This document shows positions 8,053 through 13,721 of a DNA stretch of 13,909 nt, in pieces. Under the pieces are notes generated by a model, which was not told the DNA's origin, ran no database searches, and saw nothing but the letters and a program-made list of their open reading frames with translations. This DNA is from an uncultured Muribaculaceae bacterium. GTDB taxonomy: Bacteria > Bacteroidota > Bacteroidia > Bacteroidales > Muribaculaceae. How positions within the stretch are numbered: the first letter of the stretch is position 1; every line of letters starts with the position of its first letter. The stretch covers positions 1 to 13,909 of the forward strand of contig CANRZQ010000040.1 of NCBI GenBank assembly GCA_947644475.1. The letters are read 5' to 3'. The position numbers and the translations under genes were made by a program.

Positions 8053-9210
8053 ATGGCACAAAAAAATTATTCTCCCGTCGTGCAGGAACTTATCGACATG
8101 ATAGCCAAAAACGGCTGGGAAGACAAATTCCAGAAGGCGCTCGACAATTGCCACGCCCTTAACACAATCGAGTACGAACCCATCAAAACTCTCGACGACT
8201 ATTACGACTGGCTCGAATCGAACCTTCACTGGGTGCCGAAAGAAGACCCCGAAGGCGACATCGTATACCAGCACGTGACGATGTTCTACTTCCTTCTCGA
8301 CCAAAGTCCTGTAAAGGAACTCCAAACACCTATCATCCCGTCGCAACTTAAAGGCAACGTGATGCCTCCGCTGTCGCCTCTTTCCGAATGGATGCGTAAA
8401 TTCGTCATCTCTCTCGGCCAATGGATGGACTCCCCCGAATCGCTCGATGATGCCGCCGTGCAGTCCTACTACGACTCCCCGCGCTACAACATGAGCGACT
8501 ACGAAATGCCTATGGGCGGATGGAAGACTTTCAACCAGTTCTTCGCCCGTAGCGTCAAGCCCGGCTACCGTCCTATCGCAGCCATCAACGACGACCATGT
8601 GATTACTTCGCCGGCCGACTCAACAAACGACGGACAGTGGGAAGTAAACGCCGACTCACAGGTGTATATCAAAGGCCTTGAATGGAGCATTGAGGAACTT
8701 CTCGAAGGCTCCGATTATAAGGACGATTTCGCCGGCGGCTTGTGGATTCACCAGTTCCTCAACACCACCGACTATCACCGCCAGCATGCCCCCGTGGGCG
8801 GCAAGGTCCTCGAAGCACGCGAGATCCAAGGCGCCACATGGCTCGGCGTTACCACCGAACCTATCGAAGGCGACGAAAAAGGACGTGTCCGTATCGTCCG
8901 CCGCAAACTTACGGCTCTTGACGAAGCCGGCTACCAGTTCCTCCAGACACGTGGCCTGATTGTAATCCAGTCGAAGATCGGCAAGGTAGCAATCCTCCCC
9001 ATGGGCATGGCACAGGTATCCTCGATTATCGTTACCGCCGAACCCGGCGTAACCCTCCGCAAGGGCGAGGAAATCTCCTACTTCCAGTTTGGCGGCTCCG
9101 ATATCGTTATGGTATTCGAACTCGACTCTAACGTGAGCATCACCGCCCAGCCCGGCGTGCACTACAAGGTAGGCACACGTATCGCCCAGGCCTTTCCCGC
9201 AGGCGAATAA
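8053..9210 (+). CDS. Pyruvoyl-dependent decarboxylase, phosphatidylserine decarboxylase family (PsiD-like architecture)
   Basis: A 385-residue member of the self-processing phosphatidylserine decarboxylase family. The C-terminal half holds the catalytic apparatus: Asp189 in SPADS, His242 and His245 in DYHRQH, and Ser349 in FGGSD, which would be converted to the pyruvoyl cofactor on cleavage between Gly348 and Ser349. E. coli-type Psd uses LGST at this place. The first 170 or so residues form an extra domain absent from short bacterial Psd but present in the long subfamily that includes the fungal tryptophan decarboxylase PsiD. No signal peptide or membrane segment is seen, which makes a soluble small-molecule amino acid decarboxylase at least as likely as a phospholipid enzyme. 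The true substrate is unknown. The gene has a 166 bp upstream gap and ends in a strong terminator, so it is probably monocistronic. Confidence 0.85.
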   Translation: MAQKNYSPVVQELIDMIAKNGWEDKFQKALDNCHALNTIEYEPIKTLDDYYDWLESNLHWVPKEDPEGDIVYQHVTMFYFLLDQSPVKELQTPIIPSQLKGNVMPPLSPLSEWMRKFVISLGQWMDSPESLDDAAVQSYYDSPRYNMSDYEMPMGGWKTFNQFFARSVKPGYRPIAAINDDHVITSPADSTNDGQWEVNADSQVYIKGLEWSIEELLEGSDYKDDFAGGLWIHQFLNTTDYHRQHAPVGGKVLEAREIQGATWLGVTTEPIEGDEKGRVRIVRRKLTALDEAGYQFLQTRGLIVIQSKIGKVAILPMGMAQVSSIIVTAEPGVTLRKGEEISYFQFGGSDIVMVFELDSNVSITAQPGVHYKVGTRIAQAFPAGE

Positions 9211-9249
9211 CACTCTCCGTGTGTAACGGAACTATTATATCAACATCCC

Positions 9250-9287
9250 GGCGGAGGACCCAAGTTCGGGTCCTCCGCCCTTTTTTT
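9250..9287 (+). terminator. Intrinsic terminator after the decarboxylase gene
   Basis: A perfect 12 bp stem (GGCGGAGGACCC / GGGTCCTCCGCC) with a 6 nt loop AAGTTC is followed by C and seven T residues. It lies 39 nt after the decarboxylase stop and ends only 13 nt before the next ATG at 9301, leaving almost no room for a promoter between. Confidence 0.95.
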
Positions 9288-9300
9288 AACAGCTACTGTC

Positions 9301-10731
9301 ATGAAGATAAATTTGAAACTGCTGCCCGCTGCGGTGTGCGCGCTGTACGCGGCATTGGTGGTGTTCGGAGGATGCAGCAATGCAAAGGAAATAGAGGCGG
9401 AGGATGTGTTTGGCGACACATTGAAAGTGGCCACAATCTACGGGCCTGCCTCATTTTTCTCATACCGCGACACCCTCATGGGCTACGACTACGACTTCAT
9501 GGAAGCCATAGCCGCCGACCATGGCAAAAAAGTACGCTGGATTGTGGCGCCGTCGGTCGATGAGGCCATAGCCATGGCCGATGCAGGCACGGTCGACATC
9601 GTGGCCGCGCCAATACCCGAAAAAGACGCCTCCACGGTGTTCAAGGACAAGATTACGCTATGCGGCCCCGAGATGAAGGTCGACGAGGTGCTCGTGCAGC
9701 CTGCCGGCGACACAGTGCTCGTCAATATCGCCGACCTTGCCGGAGAGACAATCTATGTCGAGAAAGATTCAAAATCTGAGGCAAACCTGCGCCGTATCAA
9801 CGCCGATTTGGATGGCCGCATCAACATCGTGGCCGTCGACGCCGATTCGATTCCCGTCGAAGACATGCTTGCAGAAGTGGCATCGGGTGAGCGTGGCGCC
9901 GTGGCCACCGACCGCGAGACTGCCTTGATAAATAAGGCATACCACCCCGAACTCCGGCTAACGCTCTCATTGTCCGAGCCCGAGACAACACGCTGGGGCG
10001 TAGCCTTCGGCAACGACAAAGCCGCACTTGCCATCGACGCATGGTGCACCGGTGTCAAGCCCGAGGAAGAGCGCGGCGACATCCTTCGCAAATATCTCGA
10101 CGCCCAGAGAGTGGCCCCCGTGGCCGGAGCCAAGTTCGACTTCGACCTCCGCAACGGCTACGCCTCGCCTTACGACGGCCTGTTCAAGACCCATGCCGAG
10201 GGAAGCCGCTGGGACTGGCGTCTGCTCGCCGCACAGGGCTTTGCCGAGAGCCGCTTCAAGCCCACGGCCAAATCATGGGCCGGAGCCTCCGGCCTTATGC
10301 AGATCATGCCCGCCACCGGCCGTCAGTTTGGTTTGAAAAAATCAGAGATGTTCAATCCCGACCGTTCCATCGAGACAGCCGTGAAAATCCTCGACTACTA
10401 CGACAATATGATGGCCAAGAAAGTGCCCGACCCGCAGGAACGAATAAAATTCACCCTCGCCTCATATAACGCCGGAGCCGGCCACGTGCTCGACGCCATA
10501 AAACTCGCCGAGAAATACGGCCTCGACCCCACAGTGTGGGACGACAACGTCGAGAAAGCCATGCTCATGAAAATGAACAAGAAATACTACCGCGACCCCG
10601 TCGTGCGCCACGGCTACTCCCGCGGCCGTGAGACCGTCGACTACGTCGACCGCATCTACGCCTACTACGACCAAGTCCGCTCCCGCATCCCCCGCGGCGA
10701 CACCTTCGAAACCCACCCCGACCTCCTCTAA
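9301..10731 (+). CDS. MltF-like membrane-bound lytic murein transglycosylase (lipoprotein)
   Basis: A 476-residue envelope protein that should cleave the MurNAc-GlcNAc bond of peptidoglycan to give 1,6-anhydro ends. It starts with a hydrophobic signal segment ending VFGGC (Cys25), a slightly atypical lipobox that suggests lipid anchoring. Residues about 38-270 resemble a family 3 periplasmic solute-binding domain ('LKVATIYGPASFFSY', 'GYDYDFMEAIA', 'DIVAAPIPE'). From about 300 comes a Slt-type transglycosylase domain: catalytic Glu316 in AESRF, then GASGLMQIMPATG and ASYNAGAGHVLDA. This two-domain order is that of MltF, where the N-terminal domain regulates activity. Its ATG sits 13 nt after the upstream terminator's T-run, so it depends either on read-through or on a promoter inside the preceding gene or the hairpin region. 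Downstream it converges on the HipBST operon. Confidence 0.9.
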   Translation: MKINLKLLPAAVCALYAALVVFGGCSNAKEIEAEDVFGDTLKVATIYGPASFFSYRDTLMGYDYDFMEAIAADHGKKVRWIVAPSVDEAIAMADAGTVDIVAAPIPEKDASTVFKDKITLCGPEMKVDEVLVQPAGDTVLVNIADLAGETIYVEKDSKSEANLRRINADLDGRINIVAVDADSIPVEDMLAEVASGERGAVATDRETALINKAYHPELRLTLSLSEPETTRWGVAFGNDKAALAIDAWCTGVKPEEERGDILRKYLDAQRVAPVAGAKFDFDLRNGYASPYDGLFKTHAEGSRWDWRLLAAQGFAESRFKPTAKSWAGASGLMQIMPATGRQFGLKKSEMFNPDRSIETAVKILDYYDNMMAKKVPDPQERIKFTLASYNAGAGHVLDAIKLAEKYGLDPTVWDDNVEKAMLMKMNKKYYRDPVVRHGYSRGRETVDYVDRIYAYYDQVRSRIPRGDTFETHPDLL

Positions 10732-10755
10732 CCCCGCTCCGGTTCGTACCTGACC

Positions 10756-10810
10756 GCAAATTCCACAAATTCCACAAATTTCACAAATTACTATTATTTG
10801 TGGAATTTGC
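10756..10810. repeat. 15 bp inverted repeat with AAATTCCAC tandem repeats
   Basis: GCAAATTCCACAAAT (10756-10770) is matched by its perfect reverse complement at 10796-10810 around a 25 nt spacer. The left part is also a tandem array: AAATTCCAC twice and AAATTTCAC once (10758-10784). It lies between two convergent genes and could terminate transcription both ways, though it has no T-run. A related CAAATTTCACAAATT block occurs (minus strand) downstream of the OmpA-like gene at about 12579-12593. Confidence 0.75.
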
Positions 10811-10831
10811 TGTATTAAAGGGGGCGGTGGA

Positions 10832-10901
10832 TTTTGCGTTAATTGCCATTAATTGTTCATTAATCAAAATTTATGGCTCATTCACGGTCATTAACGCAAA
10901 A
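10832..10901. repeat. Palindromic element downstream of hipT
   Basis: TTTTGCGTTAAT at 10832-10843 and ATTAACGCAAAA at 10890-10901 form a perfect 12 bp inverted repeat around a 46 nt spacer that contains further ATTAAT motifs. The right half belongs to the 92 bp direct repeat shared with the 3' end of the OmpA-like gene. The structure resembles a REP- or MITE-like element rather than a classic terminator. Confidence 0.7.
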
Positions 10902-10953
10902 GGTGGGAGAATCAGTTTGCCTCGTCGGTATCGGGGGCTTTGTCGATGAGGCC
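10862..10953. repeat. Direct repeat copy A: 3' end of hipT plus downstream flank
   Basis: This roughly 92 bp segment aligns with 12648-12740. The coding part (10912-10953) matches 37 of 42 positions; the non-coding part shares AATCAAAA, TTCATT and GGTCATTAACGCAAAA with a few mismatches and one-base gaps. Similarity stops abruptly upstream of codon Gly313/Leu314 of hipT. Both copies supply the last 12 codons and stop codon of their gene in the same frame. Confidence 0.85.
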
Positions 10954-11889
10954 CAGTTTGACAAGATTGTTGTGTATAAGAGTCAAAAGGGAATCTTGCA
11001 TATCCTCAGGCAGAAAAGATTGAGATATTAGCATTTCCCATTTTGGAAGTGCTTTCTGAAACTTGGCGAAAGTGTTGGATATTGCTTTTGCGTCAATACC
11101 CGAGGCTTTCATTGCTGATTCAAAATCATAGCGGTTGATTTTACGTTTTTTGCCATTCAAGGTCAGGGCAAGTTCTTCGCTGTCGTCGGGCACAACCAAT
11201 GCTGCCGATAGCAGGTCGTAGGCGGGTGTGAGTGAGTATATCCCTTTTATGGGAGAATATAGAGAGAAGTTTTTGAGATGCATATCATTATTCCCTGTAA
11301 TCCAACTGAAAATAACAATTTCCCAAAAGTTCACAACGTCAAGCAATGGAGCAGAAGAAAACAACTTTATTCTTTTGGCTATTTGCTCGTAAGATCCTTT
11401 GTATTTATCTTCGGTAAGGCGTTCAGATATTTGGCACATATCTTCCATCGCAATCTTGTTTCCTTCCTTTGTTCGGTCGATGCGGCGAGTTATGTAGGAA
11501 AGTTTTCCGTCTGCCATTCTTATAAGGGAATGAGGAACGGTCTTGATTCCGTATGCTTCGGCAAGGTGCATTGTAAGGTCTTCGAGTTCAGGAAGATTCC
11601 GGTAGTGGTCGGTTTGTGGTTTAAGGATGAAACGACCCCAAAGTCCTACTATGGTAAAACGTTTTGGCTCTCCTTTAAGTCCTTTGGCAATATCGAGTGA
11701 TAATTTTGATTGAACGCCCGGTATGGTGGTGTTTGCACGCACTATCTGTTCTGCAAGACTCTCTATATTATCACTTGTATATGGGAGCAACGGAGCCTTT
11801 GGCGATTCAAAAATCTTTCGTGCGCAAGATTTATGAAAATCAAATTCGTTTTCAGAAAGTGATTGGTAGCAAAAAAGACATCTATTCAT
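10912..11889 (-). CDS. hipT: HipT-like serine/threonine kinase toxin of a HipBST system
   Basis: A 325-residue HipA-family kinase lacking the N-terminal subdomain, which is encoded separately by the gene before it. HipA-family toxins phosphorylate aminoacyl-tRNA synthetases or other targets and arrest growth. Visible features: a possible zinc knuckle at the N-terminus (Cys4, Cys7, His19, Cys22), the Gly-rich loop TTIPGVQSKLSL at 54-65, the ATP-site Lys90 in FILKP, catalytic Asp202 in NNDMHLKNFS and the metal-binding Asp225 in TPAYD. In E. coli HipT the loop has two regulatory serines (SIS); here the positions read Thr55-Ile-Pro57. I chose the ATG at 11889, which overlaps the hipS stop (ATGAATAG) and leaves the family-typical MNRCLFCY; ATGs at 11898 and 11910 are alternatives. 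The last 12 residues (LIDKAPDTDEAN) come from a repeat shared with the neighbouring OmpA-like gene. The gene is AT-rich against its neighbours, suggesting transfer. Confidence 0.88.
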   Translation of the reverse strand: MNRCLFCYQSLSENEFDFHKSCARKIFESPKAPLLPYTSDNIESLAEQIVRANTTIPGVQSKLSLDIAKGLKGEPKRFTIVGLWGRFILKPQTDHYRNLPELEDLTMHLAEAYGIKTVPHSLIRMADGKLSYITRRIDRTKEGNKIAMEDMCQISERLTEDKYKGSYEQIAKRIKLFSSAPLLDVVNFWEIVIFSWITGNNDMHLKNFSLYSPIKGIYSLTPAYDLLSAALVVPDDSEELALTLNGKKRKINRYDFESAMKASGIDAKAISNTFAKFQKALPKWEMLISQSFLPEDMQDSLLTLIHNNLVKLGLIDKAPDTDEAN

Positions 11890-12220
11890 GATTTTCATCT
11901 TTTGTTTCAACGGGTACTACGCTTACAGCGCCAATACAATCCTTACAGCATGCCAGCAATAATGAAAATCTGTCGCGGTTGTTAATTTTCCAACTGCGTT
12001 CAGCTATATCCAGCAGCCAACCCTCGGGAATCAAGCCATCAAAAAAAGGCATCAGCACTTTGTCTTTGTAAGGTTTGTTTATCAATGGCATTGTTAATGA
12101 AATGGCTTCGGCATCTTTATTATTAAGGTAGTCGTAGTCATAAACAAAGGTGTATCCTTCATCATCTTCCGTCAAAATCCCGGCCAAAAGATTGTGCATG
12201 TAGATTTGGGCTTGTTTCAT
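11882..12220 (-). CDS. hipS: HipS-like antitoxin (stand-alone HipA N-terminal subdomain)
   Basis: A 112-residue protein equal to the N-terminal 'couple' subdomain of full-length HipA. It shows the family landmarks LTMPLINKPY, FFDGLIPEGWLL (residues 59-70) and a C-terminal CKDCIGAVSVVP, equivalent to the usual 'G-D-IGAV' segment. In the characterised E. coli HipBST system the corresponding small protein, not HipB, neutralises the kinase, so this is the likely antitoxin. Conserved tryptophans Trp68 and Trp77 are candidates for contacting the HipT active site. Its ATG overlaps the hipB stop (ATGA) and its stop overlaps the hipT start, implying translational coupling and a fixed ratio of the three proteins. 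It is full length, not a truncated hipA: the break falls at the same domain boundary as in known HipBST loci. Confidence 0.85.
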   Translation of the reverse strand: MKQAQIYMHNLLAGILTEDDEGYTFVYDYDYLNNKDAEAISLTMPLINKPYKDKVLMPFFDGLIPEGWLLDIAERSWKINNRDRFSLLLACCKDCIGAVSVVPVETKDENHE

Positions 12221-12432
12221 AGTTTGTCTTCATATTGAATTTTAGAAGGGGCCATCTCGGCTCCAAACAATGCTAATAGTTGGTTCACTTTATCGAGGCG
12301 CAGAGTGGATTTGCCTTGTTCAAGGTCGCGCACAAAACGTAGGCCTACACCGGATTTCTCCGATGCCTCAACTTGCGACAGTCCGTAAAGATGCCGCATC
12401 TCTTTTACATATTTTGATAGTCGTGTCTGCAT
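12217..12432 (-). CDS. hipB: HipB-like helix-turn-helix repressor/antitoxin subunit
   Basis: A 71-residue Xre/HTH_3-type DNA-binding protein, covering almost the whole length with one domain: helices from about residue 5, LSQVEASEKSGVG as the first part of the helix-turn-helix (18-30) and LRFVRDLEQGK as the recognition helix (31-41), then a C-terminal helix LDKVNQLLALFG. It should bind the TATACC-N6-GGTATA operators directly upstream and repress the operon, alone or with HipS and HipT. It is first in the operon and overlaps hipS by 4 nt (ATGA). Its coding sequence is AT-rich like the rest of the cassette. Confidence 0.88.
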   Translation of the reverse strand: MQTRLSKYVKEMRHLYGLSQVEASEKSGVGLRFVRDLEQGKSTLRLDKVNQLLALFGAEMAPSKIQYEDKL

Positions 12433-12438
12433 ATGTTC

Positions 12439-12456
12439 TATACCTTTTCGGGTACA
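12439..12456. promoter_or_regulatory. HipB operator O1 (proximal)
   Basis: On the plus strand TATACC-TTTTCG-GGTACA, an inverted repeat with one mismatch from TATACC-N6-GGTATA. It lies 7 nt upstream of the hipB ATG and overlaps the last base of the TATATTTG promoter element at 12455, so bound repressor would block initiation. The layout parallels the E. coli hipBA operators (TATCC-N8-GGATA). Confidence 0.65.
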
Positions 12457-12462
12457 AATATA
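12455..12462 (-). promoter_or_regulatory. Putative -7 element (TATATTTG) of the hipBST operon
   Basis: On the minus strand TATATTTG is an exact TAnnTTTG match, 22 nt before the hipB ATG. The upstream -33 region is very AT-rich without a clear TTTG. Confidence 0.6.
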
Positions 12463-12479
12463 ATAAAATTTAATATAAT

Positions 12480-12497
12480 TGCATTATATAGGGTATA
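12480..12497. promoter_or_regulatory. Degenerate middle operator (half-site)
   Basis: A perfect GGTATA half-site lies at 12492-12497, while the partner half (TGCATT) is degenerate. The 18 bp frame is centred exactly 41 bp from both flanking full operators, which is why it is listed. Confidence 0.4.
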
Positions 12498-12520
12498 AAA
12501 ACAAGATTATTATTTCATAT

Positions 12521-12538
12521 TATACCCTTTGAGGTATA
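12521..12538. promoter_or_regulatory. HipB operator O2 (distal)
   Basis: TATACC-CTTTGA-GGTATA is a perfect 6+6 inverted repeat with a 6 nt spacer, centred 82 bp from the proximal operator. The shared half-sites and placement upstream of an HTH gene make autoregulation by HipB the simplest reading. Confidence 0.65.
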
Positions 12539-12605
12539 AAAAACAGGGAATCACGCTTTAATTTGCGTAATTCCCTTAATTTGTGAAATTTGCGGTTCTT
12601 CTTTA

Positions 12606-12683
12606 CGTTAATGACCGTAAATGCGCCGTTAATTCAAATTGTATGTAAATCAAAAATTAATGGTTCATTAATGGTCATTAACG
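12606..12683. repeat. Palindromic element downstream of the OmpA-like gene
   Basis: CGTTAATGACC at 12606-12616 and GGTCATTAACG at 12673-12683 form a perfect 11 bp inverted repeat (plus three further outer pairs after one mismatch) around 56 nt. It corresponds in position and sequence to the palindrome downstream of hipT at 10832-10901, so the same element follows both genes. Confidence 0.7.
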
Positions 12684-12740
12684 CAAAAAGGATGAAGGTT
12701 AGTTTGCCCCGTCGGTGTCGGGGGCTTTGTCGATAAGGTC
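12648..12740. repeat. Direct repeat copy B: 3' end of the OmpA-like gene plus downstream flank
   Basis: Partner of 10862-10953. The coding part (12699-12740) encodes LIDKAPDTDGAN and stop; the non-coding part carries the same AATCAAAA...GGTCATTAACGCAAAA segment. The two copies bracket the whole hipBST operon and its promoter, giving a repeat-to-repeat unit of about 1.79 kb. Confidence 0.85.
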
Positions 12741-13565
12741 GAGGAACTGGTCGAGTTTGGGAGTGATTATGATTTCGGTGCGGCGGTTGCGTGCGCGGCC
12801 GTCGGCAGTGAGGTTGTCGGCCACGGGGTTGTATTCGCCGCGTCCGCCGGCGGTGAGGCGCGACGGGTCGATGCCGAAGCGGTCTTGCAGGGCTTGTACT
12901 ACTGATGAGGCGCGCAGGGCCGAGAGGTCCCAGTTGTTGCGGATGTTGGTGCGCGAGATGGGCACATTGTCGGTGTTGCCCTCGACAAGCACGTCGTAGT
13001 CGCGGTAATCCTTGATAATCTTGGCAATCTTGCCGAGGATGTCCATGGCCTTGTCGCTTATCTCATACGAGCCGCTGCGATAAAGCATATTGTCGGCGAG
13101 CGAGATGTAGACCACGCCTTTGAGCACCTTTACGTCGACGTCGCGGAGTTCGTCGCGCGAGAGCGAGCGCGTAAGGTTGTTGGTGAGCACCATGTTGAGG
13201 GAGTCGCTCTTTGTCTTGGCATTGACAAGTTGCTGGATGTAGCGGTTCGACGAGTTTATCTCGTCGACAAGTTTGGAGATATTTGCGCCGCCTTGATATA
13301 CGGCGTTGTCGAGACTTTTCTGCACGGCGGCATACGCCTGTTTCAGTTCGGCATTGTTCTTTTGAGCGTCGGCCAGCCTTTGCTCGAGGCTCTGCACCTT
13401 GGCTCGGCTTTCGGCAAGCGATACCTGCGACGACTGATAATCCTTGCCCAGCTGGGTATAGTCGGCTTGCAGTTGCGCGTAATTCTTCTTGCTTACACAT
13501 CCGGTCATTGCTGCCGCGGCAATCACGGCCACGGATGAGAGTATCACAGTTTTTAAAATTTTCAT
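12699..13565 (-). CDS. OmpA-family outer-membrane lipoprotein with coiled coil
   Basis: A 288-residue envelope protein that probably tethers the outer membrane to peptidoglycan. A signal sequence ends in a lipobox (MTGC, Cys23). Residues about 28-90 are predicted coiled coil, rich in Gln, Lys, Glu and Ala with heptad-like spacing. The OmpA C-terminal domain covers about 145-272, with VLVEGNTDNVPI and the peptidoglycan-binding pair Asp213 and Arg218 in NNWDLSALRA, then LTAGGRGEYNPVADN and RNRRTEIIITP. The domain would normally end shortly after this strand; the final LIDKAPDTDGAN lies beyond it and is shared with HipT, so it is probably derived from the repeat. It is GC-rich like the core genes, so the gene itself looks resident. 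Confidence 0.92.
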   Translation of the reverse strand: MKILKTVILSSVAVIAAAAMTGCVSKKNYAQLQADYTQLGKDYQSSQVSLAESRAKVQSLEQRLADAQKNNAELKQAYAAVQKSLDNAVYQGGANISKLVDEINSSNRYIQQLVNAKTKSDSLNMVLTNNLTRSLSRDELRDVDVKVLKGVVYISLADNMLYRSGSYEISDKAMDILGKIAKIIKDYRDYDVLVEGNTDNVPISRTNIRNNWDLSALRASSVVQALQDRFGIDPSRLTAGGRGEYNPVADNLTADGRARNRRTEIIITPKLDQFLDLIDKAPDTDGAN

Positions 13566-13625
13566 ATCGAGAGGTTTTTATGTTATAATCTTAAATTATA
13601 ACAAACAACTGTCCGTATTAGATTG

Positions 13626-13655
13626 CAAAGGGCCGAATAAAGGGCTTTCGTCAAT
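13626..13655 (-). promoter_or_regulatory. Weak candidate promoter of the OmpA-like gene
   Basis: On the minus strand an ATTG (13655-13652) is followed after 18 nt by GCCCTTTG (13633-13626), which keeps only the TTTG half of the -7 consensus. It lies 60 nt before the ATG. The sequence CCTTTGCAATCT here is identical to that around the TPR-like operon promoter. Confidence 0.35.
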
Positions 13656-13669
13656 GTGAGATAAAAAGA

Positions 13670-13721
13670 TATTTGTTTGGATTTGGTCCGATTTTAACAA
13701 ATTATTTGTTTGGATTTGGTC
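13670..13721. repeat. 19 bp direct repeat, 33 bp apart, upstream of the OmpA-like gene
   Basis: TATTTGTTTGGATTTGGTC occurs at 13670-13688 and again, identically, at 13703-13721. The 33 bp spacing is about three helical turns, so both would face the same side of the DNA. A regulatory site pair or a small duplication are both possible. Confidence 0.7.

Noticed and set aside
9091..9102. GGSD instead of LGST as a sign that the decarboxylase is inactive
   Set aside because: The essential Gly-Ser bond and the Asp and His residues are kept. The flanking residues vary within the family, so this is a subfamily difference rather than loss of function.
10758..10784. Tandem AAATTCCAC units as a CRISPR array
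   Set aside because: The units are 9 bp with no spacers and there are only three; no cas genes are present.
11890..11910. Longer HipT starts at 11910 or 11898
   Set aside because: The ATG at 11889 overlaps the hipS stop in a coupled arrangement and gives the N-terminus with the Cys pair directly after it. The extra MKQKMKI adds nothing recognisable.
11882..12220. hipS and hipT as one hipA gene broken by a frameshift
   Set aside because: Each piece has its own start and stop in tight overlaps, the break is at a domain boundary, and the organisation equals known HipBST operons.
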